Assembly (NCBI GenBank): GCA_010645155.1
Contig: JAAGOF010000043.1
Location: 161,326 to 225,325, forward strand
Direction: 5' to 3'
Length of the DNA stretch: 64,000 bases
Origin: Tigriopus japonicus
Taxonomy: Eukaryota > Arthropoda > Copepoda > Harpacticoida > Harpacticidae
Shown: in pieces, positions 36,882 through 49,150 of the stretch
Position numbering within the stretch: position 1 is the first letter of the stretch
Layout of the letters: every line of letters begins with the position of its first letter
Notes under the pieces: model-generated
What the model was told of the DNA's origin: nothing
The model's database searches: none
What the model saw: only the letters and a program-made list of their open reading frames with translations
Position numbers and translations under genes: made by a program

Positions 36882-39800
36882 CTGAAAACAAAAAGATAAC
36901 AATGAATCATTTAGAGCTCGAATCGATTCGACCTTCAAAAACATTCAGGAAAAGCAGCATCTAGATATGGCATTTGAGTCAAACAAAGTTTTGAGACGTA
37001 TTGATTATTATTGGCAACACAGAGGGATGCCCTACAAATGAAAATAAAAACGACGGAAATGCATAAAAATGTTATAGGTAAAAACAAACAATGGATAAGT
37101 GTAATCGAACGAATTCAGCTGGGGATTCTAGGGCCAAAATGGCTAGGGATGCGTCGGAGTCGAGACTCACCCTCCATAAAATTTAATCAAAATTCGTTAG
37201 CCCAACTCGTTTTCTTCATTTTGACAATCAATTCAAATAAGAATTTGTTCCTCACGTAGCAAACTGAACCTGTAAAATGTCAGAACCTAGTTCTGACCCA
37301 ACTCTAGTCATTTTGTCCCCAGAATCCACAGCTGAATTCGTTCGATTACACTCATCCATTAGGAACATTACATTGGGATGGTTGCTGACTAATATGGACA
37401 TTCAGGGGAATTTATGATACAAATAATTGCTTTTTTGTGGAGGTTTAATATTGCATTAAACAACGAGAATGAAAAGGAAACAGTGATATGTGACCTTAAA
37501 TTCAAGCGATTTGTCCTCGACGCAGTCTCACCATTCCCCACCCCCCCCAAGACTGGAGTGAAGAAAACTCGATTGCTTGGCCTGTCAATTGAAAACACTA
37601 AAACTTTCAACGCATTTTAACATTTGTTCAATCAAACAAAATTAAGGGCCATGAGGATCACAAGAAAGTTAAACCACACTTGGGTATTTTTAATTCAAAT
37701 ATAAAAGGTAAAACATTGTTGATCCAAACATGTTATATTTTTACAATAGTATTGCTTTGGTGTGTATTTGCTTTTCATAAGTTTGTTCTCTATTGGAAAT
37801 ATTTGAGTTGCAAGTAACAATGAGAAGTTGCGGTATTTTAAATGAGTATCTGAGTTTTCTTCCATGTTGCTCAAAATGTCCCTCCTTNNNNNNNNNNNNN
37901 NNNNNNNNNNNNNNNNNNNNNNNNNNNNNNNNNNNNNNNNNNNNNNNNNNNNNNNNNNNNNNNNNNNNNNNNNNNNNNNNNNNNNNNNNNNNNNNNNNNN
38001 NNNNNNNNNNNNNNNNNNNNNNNNNNNNNNNNNNNNNNNNNNNNNNNNNAATTGGGAAAAGAATTTATGTAATGCATTTTCATGAAATGTGTAGCCCTTG
38101 CAATTGATCATTACCTGGATGGAAATATGGCCGAGAGGATACCATGAGCGTGATGGTACATCTCATCGTCTTGCACGTATTTCCTGTGGAACAGAAAGTT
38201 CAAAGGAAAAGCCAAGAGGAGAAGAAAAACAGGAGCAAATTCTGCACTCAAAGTCACTGCAAGCCCGGACAAATTCCCGGAGAGAACCTCGATCCACATG
38301 ATCAAGGCCATAAGAATCAATGAAAAGATCTGAGCCATCTTGGTGGATATAAGCCAAGCCAAAAATGTGAAGATGCCACTGAAGGATGACGGTGTTGTTA
38401 TTGAAGATGATTCCGATTCCGACTCAAAGGGCTGAAGGTTCTTCACCCGATGATCCAGTTTCTGGAGTTTCCAGCTCATGAAAATGTAATTAAATGTGGA
38501 GACGAAGACGGATGCTATTGTCAACGGCACTGAAAAGAAACGAGATATGAGATGTTATTGCCTGTACTTTAATTACACCTGATTGGTTTTGATGTGATGT
38601 GGGATGCGTTTTTTAAACCAGAAGGAAGAATAAATTTGCCTTTGATTACTAGTCCTTTCAAAACATTACCCCTCATTTACCTATGCATTTAACACTCAAA
38701 GCTGCAAATTTGGTTCAAGGTAGATTTTAAATTTTATGGCTATTGAGACCATTTCTTTCCAACCATCATTTTATTCCTTTAACAAATCAAAGTACCATTC
38801 ACTTGGGAGTATATTACGCAAGGTTGCTTGAATTTTATAACATACAAATAATATTTCAAGGTTGATACAAATGTGAATTCTCCATATTGTTATACAATCA
38901 TCATCTTGGTTGTGTCTTCATAAAGACCTGTCTAAAAAGTGTTATCTAACTTCTTCAAATCAGTCAAAACAAGTTCCTTTTCCTTCATTAGAAATATGTT
39001 ACCATGGAATGGAAGATGATCCTTCAAACGTTGGTAATGAGACATAGCTGCATGACAAACTCAAAATTCATGCGAACAAAACGTTCTTTTGCTAGATTTA
39101 AGTTTAGGTGAAAACGTCTCATTGTTACGACGTTAAGTTTTGAGGAAAGTACTCTTTCGGCCTTGATCTTGAACGACTTTTACCTCATTAACCACATACA
39201 GTATACTTTACCAGCTTGCTTCCCCTACTTTCATAACCAGATTGCATTCCCATTGTTCATCCCAGAGTTCAACGCACACAGAAAGAAGTAGATTTACAAT
39301 CAGCTGACGTTCGTCCTACAGATTGTTCTGGTTATGCTTTGTCAACCATGCAAATCCGACATATTCTTGTTGGTAGCATTGCATCCAGTATGGCCCATAC
39401 TTTATCATAGGAAGTCCACATGGTTAAGAAGCTTTGTATTGTGAACAGCCGATTCCTTGAACAATACGCAACTCCTTGAACCAAGAAATGCACACTCTGG
39501 GCGTGGGAAGATCCACGATCCTCCTCTCAAATGACATCTAACTTTCCACATAGATTATCCTTCTCACTACTGTCATTGGAACTGACATTCATTGAAAGAG
39601 AAAGTGACGGGCATTGGCAAATATTGTACATTACATTCTGTAAGCCAATGCATATGCCACATGATGAGGTTTGAAGAACGCACCTTGCGTTCATTGCAAA
39701 ATAATATGAGTGAACAAATCAGCCCAGAAGGCTTAATGGCTCCTAGCTTCATTTTTTGTCTCTGATCACGTAATCTATGTGGTTGAAATAGGAGCAATCA

Positions 39801-41874
39801 TGATCATCATCTTCATCATCTCACCGATTGCTTTGAAGACGTCAAGCGCATCCACGCCTGAGATGATGGTTCCGGTACCGAAGACCACGAGAAGGAGCAG
39901 AAAATAGATCTGGATGACGACTTGAAAGAACGAATTGGAAGATGCCTCTAATGAGTGCAAATTCACGGCATCGTCATAGCAGTCTTGGATTTTAGTAGGG
40001 GAGCGCTGGTGGAAAATCTTTTTCAGCACCCGGTAGTATCTGGAAGAAATGAAGCAAGAAAATTGTAACTTTGATTCAGAATGATTCTTCTGAATCACAG
40101 GAATGGTTTCAGGCCATTAAAGACCTTGAATAGCTAACCAAATGGGAGGTTCGACAAATGTTATAATTTGGACTTACTGCACGATGGTAATCACAAACTT
40201 CAAGGGGATCATGACCAAGACGTAGACGGGCAAAAGGAGCCATTTCAGACCAGGTGCCATGTCCAAACCATAAAGGCCTCCGAAAAGGGACCCAAACCGA
40301 AAGGATTTGAAGTGACAGAACTCGGTGACGGCAAACAAGGCTCCGGGCACTGCCAAGCTGATTAAGGTCAGGATGGCATAATAGAGATGGCCATTGGGAC
40401 AGAGATCCTTGGTCTTGTCTTCACACTTCACTTTGAGATGGTCATGAACGCACTGTCGGGTCAAATTGGTCATGGCTTCTTGTCTCGTGTTCTCATTGAG
40501 CAGATTCAGTGCCTGAACGACCTTGAAGAGACGCTTGGCCTTGGGGTTTTCAAAGGACTGACCTAACACTTGCATGGTGACCATCTCGTCCTCGGAGAAC
40601 TTGACCGACATGACCTTGGTCACCAAGTCAAATGGGAGTTTTAGCACTTTCCCCAACACTTTACCCGCCCCCGGGATGGAGTCAAAGGAGTTCTTGACCA
40701 CTAAAACGGCGTTGATATCTGATGGCATGAATAAAGGCAACAGACCTTGGACCTCGATCAGTATCGAGGCCAATTGAGGCTGTTGAATGAATCGAACAAG
40801 AACTGACGGGTTTGTTACGAAGTCAGCCAAGGTTAAATTGAGAGGCTTGAGCTTTTGCTCGATGATGGGGATATTCTCTGGATTGATTTTGCCCAAGGTC
40901 TTGCTCATCCGGTCCAATTCTACGGGATCAACCTTGGATAGGGCCTTCATCATAGGGGCAATTTTGCTCGCCACCTCTGGATCATCCATGAAGACCACAA
41001 TAATGCCCAACTCCTCTGGGGAGAGTTTTCCCGTGATCTTGTTCATCACTTGCAATCCATTTGGAGGGATTTCAACGCCGATCGATTTTGGAATGACTTG
41101 CGTGAGCTTCTCAAAATCGTTAGCCATCATGGCCTCGAGGATCTGGTCTTCATCACCTTCCACGATATCCTGGAAGATTTCGCCGATGCCAATCCGATCG
41201 TCTTCGGTCAATGCATCTTGGCAAATGTAGGCGCCCAAAGCCAAAGTTGTAGCGAAGGTTTGATCATTGAACTTGCACAAGCGAGCAATGTGTCGAGGTT
41301 TATACTCCTTGAGTTGGAATTGCACGATGCCCATAATCCGCTGAACCCAATGATCCGGGATAAGGCTAATGAGATGGTTGCGAACTTTGATGAATAATTG
41401 CTCGTTCACAAACGCCTCCATGGGATTGGAACTCACCCCATGTTGGGGAGCGTCAAGATTTCGATCTCCGTCGGGTTCATCGACGGTTTCGTTAAGTTTC
41501 ACAATATCTGACAATTTGAAATCGTAGAACGTGTGCGAAATCCCCCGATGGCACTCCCTCATTCCGAGATATTGCGAGGCTATCGCAAAATGAAGACCAA
41601 TGTTGACCATGTACAACAGAAGGCCAAACACTAACACCCGGCACAGCCGTGATTTCGAGGCACTCTTGTCCAGGTCCAAGAAGTCTGCTTGACTAGAGGT
41701 AGTCGTCATGGGATAGCTGAGACTGGTTCCATCCGATAGGGTGGAATCCGTGGATCCCGGTAGCGAAGGGAGTCTCCGGCTCTCCATCCCGGAATCTGGC
41801 CGCACCTTCCCGGACATTTTGAGGGCTAACGGAACAAACACCGTGAGTAGCACTTCATTTCTCCTGGATTTCAC
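35975..41874 (-). CDS. XK-related (XKR-like) multi-pass membrane protein with a large extracellular insertion
   Basis: Four minus-strand exons (40178-41874, 39825-40039, 38115-38529, 35975-36881) join in phase with GT/AG borders into 1077 codons. Starting at the second in-frame Met (41817) gives 1058. The family includes CED-8 and XKR8, plasma-membrane phospholipid scramblases and related proteins. Matches: TM1 (VLVFGLLLYMVNIGLHFAIA), TM2 with LTLISLAVPG, then the core motif DDAVNLHSLEASSNSFFQVV and QIYFLLLL, where XKR proteins have LEa..es.PQl.LQlY. Further TM segments follow through exons 3 and 4, and a hydrophilic Ser-rich tail. Oddity: about 385 residues between TM1 and TM2, where XKR proteins have a short loop, with several Cys and NxT sites (NET, NLT, NLT). 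Copepod-type or lineage-specific XKR variants cannot be checked here. Confidence 0.7.
37091..37359. mobile_element. 269-bp MITE with ATGGAT(A/T)AGT ends
   Basis: ATGGATAAGTGTAATCGAAC at the left is mirrored by CGATTACACTCATCCAT at the right, extending through GAATTCAGCTG. Same family as 61441-61711 (271 bp). It is inside XKR-like intron 3. Confidence 0.8.
37888..38049. other. Assembly gap (162 N)
   Basis: Run of N inside intron 3 of the XKR-like gene. True length unknown. Confidence 1.
38115..38529 (-). CDS. XKR-like exon 3
   Basis: Acceptor TTTCTTTTCAG, donor TCCAG/GTAATG. Encodes VPLTIASVFVSTFNYIFMSW (the XKR segment preceding the basic Y/W...R loop), LQKLDHRVKN, an acidic Ser stretch and further TM segments. 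Confidence 0.75.
38530..39824 (-). other. XKR-like intron 2
   Basis: About 1.3 kb between exons 3 and 2. No repeat, RNA or coding element recognised. Confidence 0.6.
39825..40039 (-). CDS. XKR-like exon 2: core scramblase motif
   Basis: Acceptor TTCTTCCAG, donor GCAATCG/GTGAGA. Carries DDAVNLHSLEASSNSFFQVV and QIYFLLLLVVFGTG, the most diagnostic part of the family. Confidence 0.75.
40178..41874 (-). CDS. XKR-like exon 1: N terminus, TM1, extracellular insertion, TM2
   Basis: In-frame Met codons at 41874 and 41817. The cytoplasmic N terminus is Ser/Thr-rich; TM1 is near residues 79-101 and TM2 near 497-519 of the longer form. Donor GTGCA/GTAAGT at 40177. The insertion reads as helical repeats (PEELGIIVVFMDDPEVASK, NPENIPIIEQKLKPL) ending in a Cys cluster before TM2. 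Confidence 0.7.
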
Positions 41875-43500
41875 ACATGTCTCGGGTAGTTTCTCTTTGG
41901 TTTTCGTCCAGAGAAAAACTAACCGTACACTTCAGCGAGATGCTTCTTCCGACTGAGTCTTGGCCGTCGTAGTTGTCGTACAGCAGGGATAAAAGGGGTC
42001 TAAGACAATTTTCTCTTTCCTATCTCGAAGACCAAAGCTGGAAATGGAAAGGGAGAGAGTGAGAGATCACTTGGTCTCGCAGATTCTCACGCCATTCATC
42101 GACTACTACCCATGGACAGTTCTTTCGCCGTCTTTGTCCTCACACTTCACATAAAAGAATTATTCAATACCACTGTACTACACACTATCTGTATCCAAGA
42201 CATTTCTCAAGAACTAACTTGGTCGCGTCAGTCACTCGCCAAAGAAGATCTCTGTTAATTACGAACGATTCTTTGCACATGTACGACGAGAGCGAGTTGG
42301 TTGGTTGGTTAGTTGGTTGCCTTTGAAGGGCAATCCCTCACTCAGACTTAGTTGATCGCTCTGCCCCTTCCTTCCTCAGAGCGTATGAATGGTTCGTGGA
42401 AACATCGCGGACGCGGACTTGAATCACGCCATTTGAAGCTCGTCCCAACTTTGAGATCCGACCAGAACAACCGAACTCGCACATATCGACCGAAAAAAAC
42501 CCTCTTCCATTGTACCTTCTCCTGCCATCTACAGCCGGATGAAGACAAATTTAGCCCCGTAACCAAGCTAGGCCACCTTATCGAACGTACGATATTCGTT
42601 TTGTTCAGAAGCGTTCTTCCCCTGAATATGAATCACGTGTGTCCGTGTCCTCAACCTTGAAATCCTTGAATTTCCGCCATCCGTCTCGCACAACAGGAAG
42701 GAGATCTTGGGATTCTCACATCTGACCGATGGTTGTTCAATTGGCTCTTTTTGACCTCACAAACGCTGAAAAAGAAAATCTAGCCGATAGCTCCATTGTT
42801 TCGTCAAATGTGATCAAACCCAAGTGATAATACATACGTTATGATATTTCAAAATGTCGAGTTATTGATCTTCTTTCGGAAGGTGCAACTAGACCAACCT
42901 TAATAAAACGATCAATTCAAAAGTCAATGAGCGTGCTCAAGCTTCCTGTTTGTAAAACTTTGAACTTCAGTTAACTGATTTGATCTACAGTTCTGCCTCC
43001 AACTTGATAGAGCACTATGGTGCTGTCATTCCATTGGTTGGGTTCAATTTCGTTACTCAATCATAGATCTTGGTGAGATCTAGTTTGAAGAGTGTCACTT
43101 TGCTGTTATTTTAGATGAATTACTTCGACGAACTCCTTCCAACAAGAGTGTACCCGGAATCATTCACTAGAATTTTATTAGAAATGTCACTTTGTCGGGA
43201 ACATTAGAGTGCAGGAAAACTTCAGTATCAAAGAAATACACAACAACACCACCGCTCATTTGAGCCTATGGCATCGAATCGGCATCTAACACTATTTCAG
43301 CACTGTTTCGACTATTTTACAATGAGTAATTACCATTGTACAAGAAACAAATGAAATCATTAAGGCTGCACAGAAAATTTCATTGCCCCAGGTATTTTTG
43401 TGGCGACTATTCATTCATGCATTCCTTTATTTTCTGCAGTCAAACTTGAGCTTCAAATTATTATCTTAAGTGGTCAAATGAAAGGAAATGAAACCAAAAT
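41875..43500. other. Upstream region of the XKR-like gene
   Basis: Presumed 5' UTR and promoter of the minus-strand XKR-like gene. There is a short TTGG microsatellite at 42297-42320, and 42350-42660 is GC-richer than its surroundings with an open frame lacking any recognisable motif. Confidence 0.4.
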
Positions 43501-43534
43501 TATTTTCCTTTGAAGTTAAATTGTGCCCCTCAAG

Positions 43535-43640
43535 CAGGGTTGGTCGGGGGGATTATCCCCTCCGAAAAAAGTCCCGTTTATCCCTTTTGGGATAAACGGC
43601 ATTTTCCTTCAAGTAGTAAGAGGGATAAACGGGATTTTGC
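43535..43640 (+). repeat. TTTATCCC-rich MITE family copy
   Basis: Begins CAGGGTTGGTCGG (hAT-like end) and contains GTTTATCCCTTTTGGGATAA and GGGATAAACGGGATTTT. A sister copy starts at 43953 (CAGGGTTAGTTGG). Confidence 0.5.
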
Positions 43641-43952
43641 TACTTTTCAATTTTTTTCCTACTTTCCAAGCATTTTTTCTCACTCTTCAAGCATTTTTTC
43701 CTACCTCACAAGCAATTTTTCCTACGTTTCAAGCATTTCTTCCTTATTTCTACAAATACTCACAAATTTCCCTAACACTATATTTCCCACAATATCTCAC
43801 TTTTTTCATTTAAGTCCCACACAAAAATTATTTTCATAAGTACAATGAAAACTCCTAGGTTTTTAGCTTTTATTTGTTTGTGTGTTCCGAAATTAAAACG
43901 CAGCTTTGCAGCTGCAATCTGATAAAGGCTGTCCGCTCAGTAGGACTATTGC

Positions 43953-44045
43953 AGGGTTAGTTGGTGGACCATCTCAACCAAAAAGCGTCCCGTTAATTGG
44001 GATTAACGGGATTTTCCTCCAGGGAATACAGGGGATTTCCCTCCT
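43953..44045 (+). repeat. TTTATCCC-rich MITE family copy 2
   Basis: CAGGGTTAGTTGGTGGACC, then CCCGTTAATTGGGATTAACG and GGGATTTTCCTCC. Same family as 43535-43640 and 7783-7905. Confidence 0.5.
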
Positions 44046-44397
44046 TTTTTAAACATTTTTCCCTAATTTCTAGAAATAAGTTCATTTTTGTGTCTCTGTA
44101 TTACATTTACTGAGCATAAAGTTTTCTGACTTAGATAATCTTCAACTTTGGAAGATTTCTTCAATTTCATCACATCTCATTAAGTACCGTCAATTGTAGG
44201 CTTTTTGTAACATATTTTACTAATTTGATAATATGTAACAATCATTTCTGTTATATATTCTGTTAAATATTGTAAATATATTTCATTAATATTTGTATTA
44301 AGCCTTTAGCTTGATCGGCTGCGTTCAGGGATGCCAAAAATTATTCAAACAGGTCAAAATTGGAACAAAATTTGCTTTATTTCGTTTATCCACCTGT

Positions 44398-44657
44398 TCA
44401 TCCCCTCATTTATCCCGTTTATCCCCCAATTTATCCCGTTTATCCCCCAATTTATCCCGTTTATCCCCCAATTTATCCCGTTTATCCCCCAATTTATCCC
44501 GTTTATCCCCCAATTTATCCCGTTTATCCCGTTTACCCCCAATTTATCCCGTTTATTCCGTTTATCCCCCAGTTTATCCCGTTTATTCCGTTTACCCCCA
44601 ATTTATCCCGTTTATTCCGTTTATCCCCCAATTTATCTCATTTATCCCCGGGTAAGG
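44398..44657 (+). repeat. Minisatellite, 21-bp unit (TTTATCCCGTTTATCCCCCAA)
   Basis: At least five consecutive identical 21-bp units, followed by diverged variants with TTTATTCCG and TTTACCCCC. The unit contains the TTTATCCC motif of the neighbouring MITE family, and CAGGGATGCC just before it (44328) looks like a hAT end. All Pro/Ile-rich frames here are artefacts of the array. Confidence 0.9.
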
Positions 44658-44829
44658 GGGATAAATCGAAAAAATCGAAAAAAAAAATTTGCCTCAAAAT
44701 TGGATGGAAGATTTTAATTATATGTTTGACATTTCCTTAACCTCTGGTTTCTTTTAGAAGGCTGTTTTGCTTTGCACAAACTATTCTAGAACTTAAAATA
44801 ACCACTAATAATAATATAAGGGAGGAGAC

Positions 44830-45020
44830 GTGGTGTTGGGGTTAGCGCAGTTTCCTGTAGAGAAAGAGGTCCCAGGTTCGATTCTCCTCACCGACCTTTC
44901 TCAAGGAAACTTTTGGACGTTAAATTCACATCCAAAAATTTGGACGATGTGATGGCTGGCTTCGCTAGTCGGGCGAGACTCAACCCTCCGACCCTAGCAC
45001 CCAAAATGCAAAAATATATA
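44830..45020 (+). mobile_element. tRNA-derived SINE
   Basis: A box-like GTGTTGGGGTTAGCGC and B box GGTTCGATTCTCC, then a body CTGGCTTCGCTAGTCGGGCG...CCCTAGCACCC ending near A-rich ATGCAAAAATATAT. Head plus unrelated body indicates a SINE. Confidence 0.65.
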
Positions 45021-45240
45021 GACTTTGAAAAGGTCCAGAAAGATGTACGTGTAAAATGTATATTTTGATTTGGAAAAACAAGTACCAGAACTTATTTTGC
45101 AGACATGGATAAGCAAGTCAGAATAACCTGATGTGAAAAATACGAGTTTTGATGCCTTTTGGTCGCGGTATCAACCTCTTCGATTTTTCCTATTTTTCTC
45201 AGTACTTTTCTTTGTGTTCTTTACTATTTTGCGTTTTTGC

Positions 45241-46168
45241 GAGGGGTGCAGATTTCTGGCAAATAAAATATGCCTTGAGGGCTAAAAATGGCAAATAAAG
45301 ATGTCCAAAATGGCAAATAAGCGAAAAAGGCAAATACGCGAAAAGGCAAATAAGCAGAAAGGGCAAAAAAGAAAAAAATGACAAATTAAAAAATGGTAAA
45401 TTTACAGAAAAGGCAAAAAAATTAAAGTGGCAAATAAACAGAAAAGACAAATAAATAAAAATGGCAAATAATCAGAAAAGGCAAAAAAGTAAAAATGGCA
45501 AATAAACAGAAAAGACAAACAAGTAAATATGGCAAATGAACAGAAAAGGCAAAAAAGTAAAAATGGCAAGCAGGCACGAAAAATTGCCAACAACATCGCA
45601 AAACCGGCCATTTAATTCGGAAAATGAACATAATATTTCACTAACAATAAAATTGAATGCACTGGGGCTGCAAAATAATCCTAGCACCACTTCTGGCCAC
45701 ATTTAGACAAAGTTGACAGGACGTGGTTTTAATGCCACGCTTTGGCAAAACGTCAACTGTTTTTTTTTTTTGGAAATATGTTTTTCTGGTGGCATTAGAT
45801 GGTCTTTCAGAGAAATAATGTCAGAGTCTGCACCCGTCAGTTTTTGTTTTCAATTCCAAAACCTGTTTAACACCACCAATAGGAGTATTCAGTTACAAAA
45901 GCAGTGCCAAATTAGAGCAAAAATCCATTTTAGCCACAATTTTGACAAAAAAAGGTATTTGAGGCAAAAATTATATTATAAAATGTAAAAAATGGGGATG
46001 GAACCGCTTCAGTTCACCAAAAAATGCAATCTTTTCCCAAAAAAGGCTCTAGTTTAACCAAAAGTGCCATTTTGACCAAAAAAGGCAAAATAGGCATAAT
46101 TTACCAAACATTGGCGTTTTAGGCAAAAACCTAGGTTTTAGGCATTTGCCTAAAATATTCAGCCCTAG
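45241..46168. mobile_element. Possible hAT-type element enclosing a minisatellite
   Basis: GGGGTGCAGATTTCTGGCAA at the left resembles the inverse of the right end (GGGCTGAATATTTTAGGCAA on the minus strand). The interior is rich in GGCAAA and GGCAAAAA motifs. No duplication of the target was found. Confidence 0.4.
45285..45570 (+). repeat. Minisatellite, about 34-bp unit (AAATGGCAAATAAACAGAAA)
   Basis: Repeated blocks of AATGGCAAATAAACAGAAAA and GGCAAAAAAGTAAA with variation, roughly eight to ten units. Confidence 0.8.
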
Positions 46169-46170
46169 TA

Positions 46171-46804
46171 ATAACCTACATAAAAAACTTCAATTTTCCA
46201 TTTGGCTTTGCTACAAAGAAAATGAAATACTGTTTTGTCAAAAATTTGTTCACATGCTGTTGGAGAAGCTTTTGACTCATAAACTCTTCTTTAAGTGCTT
46301 GTCTGCATTAGTTTTGGCAAGCACAGCCAAGACTGAATGTGATTCTTCAAGCAAAGCTCTCCAAATAAAGTGATTGAAAACCTAGAATTACATATTATAT
46401 TGTTGCATCAGTCAGAATTGTAGTTCTTTTCAAAAGAATGGAATCAAAATTAGAGTGGCTTGTCAGCAAAACTTGCCCATTTCACCTATTCAAGGAGGAC
46501 GGCTTGCTAAACACTTTTTTGTACTATTCGCGAATTTTATTAGCGCTATTATTCTCAACAAATAAGAAGACTCTGCACTGCACTGGGAAAGTGGACCAGT
46601 GCTGCCAACTGGCATATGTACATGAAATGTACAAACTTAAAATCTGGCATATTTGAAATCCGTTTGGCATAAACTTATTTGTCCTTGCATATTTTCGAGA
46701 TATGGCTCATTTTGGGCATACTCTACTTTTTTGTTAGAAATTTAATATTCAGCTCTCAAACAGCGGTAAAAACTGGTTTAATGGTAGGAATAGACCATTC
46801 CTGA
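46171..46804. other. Intergenic stretch with a CAGTGCTGCCAACTGGCATA end-like motif
   Basis: Motif at 46600-46620 resembles a hAT end. GGCATA/GGCATT motifs recur here and at 48270-48350, hinting at an eroded element. Nothing coding. Confidence 0.3.
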
Positions 46805-47460
46805 GCTTCTTTGCACGGGAGGTTTGAGTGATCTCCTCTAAAATCTTATCGTGGACCGATGAAACAAGAGAAAAGGCTTGTTCAGCAACAGTACCTGTCT
46901 CGTGAGAATTTGGTCAGTTTAAGGGTTTTTGCATTTTAGCATTTTACAGACCGTCCTTGAGACTTATATGGTACAAACATGTTTGAATTTCAAGTTTGAA
47001 CACTTTTGGTTAGGATTTTGGAAAAACATGCACAATTACATGTTTTTATTCAAGTAAAGTACACTAAGTCCTTTGAATGGAAACAGGTATAAATCACCAA
47101 ATTTTGTTGAAGGTCCCTATGTTTTTGAAGTTTGACCGTTCAAATTTGTTTTATGAAACATCACTTACCCTTGTGTATATGCACTGAAAGTGATCTCTGG
47201 CTGCGATTTTTTAAGTAAAATGACCAAATTTATTTTGCATATTTTTCCAGAATCCTAACAATCAGTTGTCAAACTTGCAACTCAACCATGTTGGAAATAT
47301 ATAAGTCATAAGGTCGGCCTGTTAAATGTAAAAATCCTTAAACTGCGCAAATTCTCACAAGCCACCTACCATTGCCAAACAAGCCTTTTTTTCTTGTTTC
47401 CTCTGCCCGCGATAAGATTTTTAAAGAGATTACTTGAACCTCTTATGCATTCTTAATTAC
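46805..47460. repeat. Foldback with about 250-bp diverged arms
   Basis: AAATCTTATCGTGGACC..GAAACAAGAGAAAAGGCTTG on the left pairs with CAAGCCTTTTTTTCTTGTTTC..GCGATAAGATTTTTAAA on the right. GTGAGAATTTGG...CAGTTTAAGG is also inverted in the other arm. Both arms, read toward the centre on opposite strands, give similar short peptides (DKILEEIT / DKIFKEIT), suggesting an ex-coding origin. Confidence 0.6.
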
Positions 47461-49150
47461 AGGACAATTTTCAAATTTCCTCTAACGTATCCTATTACTC
47501 TATCAAGAACTTTTACTTACATTAATTAGGGACCCCTTCATTACTTTACTGAAGTAGCTGTGGAAGTGACAATTGAATGCATTTTTAGTTCTTTATCTAC
47601 CTGTTATCGACCCTGTACTGTGTTAACACTTGTGTTGGTAACAATAGATACGAGATTCTTTTTATCACTGAGATTATGGTCGTTTCAATAGATATAAAAA
47701 ATAAAAGTTTTTTACAATAAAAACATTTAAAGGTATGAATGAAGAAACGTGCACAATGACCAAAGTAGTGTTGACAAGCTGAAAGCCGAACTCTGCTCAA
47801 AATTGAGGGCGGAACTAGAGCACTAGGCGGAACCTCAGCTGATCTAAACCAAATCAAAATCACCAAACAAATAGCAACGACACTGAATACATTATTAAAG
47901 AGAATTTCGTAAAATTCATCTCTAAATGAACGGTGCAGCAACAAAACGATTTTTTCCATTGAATTATTTGACTTCATGATTTCGTTATACACAATTTCAT
48001 TGGCTGAAACTTTTGTTTCAGTTTGCCCATCATCAAATATTTTTTATTCCGAATTTCGAATCAAAATTGTTTTAAAACCTAGATTATCTCGGCAGTATCT
48101 AAAAGGGATAAAATTCAAATCTTTGTTTGAGTTTGCGAAATTATTCAAAAAAATTGTGTTCTTTTAATTTTAATGGCAAAAACCGTTTGTACAAAACACT
48201 TTAAAGGGAAAAAATGCCAACAATACGCTTATTTTGTTGACTTTAGTGCGACTTATGTCGGAAAAAACTGGCATTTTTCTGGCATATTTCGTACCGGTAA
48301 TCTGGCATATTTCCGCTTCATTTGGCATCTCTCACAAAGTGTTCTGGCATATATTTACCCGAGGGATCTCACAACACTGAAGTGGACAACATTCGTCGAT
48401 TGTTCTAAAGAATCTTATTCTTTAGATTGGTCCACTCGTTTCTTTCGTTCCCAGCGCAAGATTCCGGGAGATCACCGAATTCTCATCGTTGGATTCATAT
48501 TCGGCGGTATTTGACGTGTTTGTGTGGTGAATCCCTCAGGTATATGACCAACGTGAAATACATTTGATTTCACTCAGGTTTTCGCGTGCGATAAACGGAA
48601 TGAATAGACCGTCTCAAAAAGCAGATTTTGGAATGCAGATGGAGAGAAATTTCTAAGAGCAGCCCTTTACTTAGTTAAGATTGAATGTCTCTCACATATC
48701 CCCAGTATTTTCAATGAAGTTGGCGGCATTCAACTCGAAGTTGTTAATCACTTGTTTATGCGCTTAAGGACATCTTCCTTTTTATTTAAAAAGCCGGAGA
48801 AATTCGGATTGCCTAGAATTGCCGACTCCCAACAAATATAAACGGCTCAGTCATCCTGTACAATAAGTTAAGAAAGAAAAGGGAAAAGGATGTGCAAATT
48901 AACAAGTTGTTCTTCAGATTTCAATGGAATATCCCATGAAATAGACTTCAAATTGAACATGGCAAAATGGAGTCAAATGATTTCTACACTTATGTATAAA
49001 CTCAACAAACAGTTATTTCAAATACATCTTTCTCAGAAAATTTGGAATCTTTTCGTTTCGTTCTCTCGTTATTAAAAATCTGAACGAAAAAATGAGCAAA
49101 GATCGCGCAAGTAAAAGATTATTTTTAGCTGACCCTAGTCCAGTAAACTT
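47461..49150. other. Intergenic stretch, no gene recognised
   Basis: Several short frames, none with a motif. GGCATATTT-type motifs at 48270-48350 may be the far end of an eroded element. Confidence 0.35.

Noticed and set aside
44311..44740. Overlapping Pro/Ile-rich frames on both strands
   Set aside because: Products of the 21-bp array being a multiple of three; no evidence of a gene.
44398..45570. CRISPR-like array
   Set aside because: Units are head-to-tail without unique spacers, and the genome is eukaryotic. They are minisatellites.
48173..48514. 113-codon plus-strand ORF
   Set aside because: Runs through GGCATATTT-type repeat motifs of an eroded element and has no recognisable domain.
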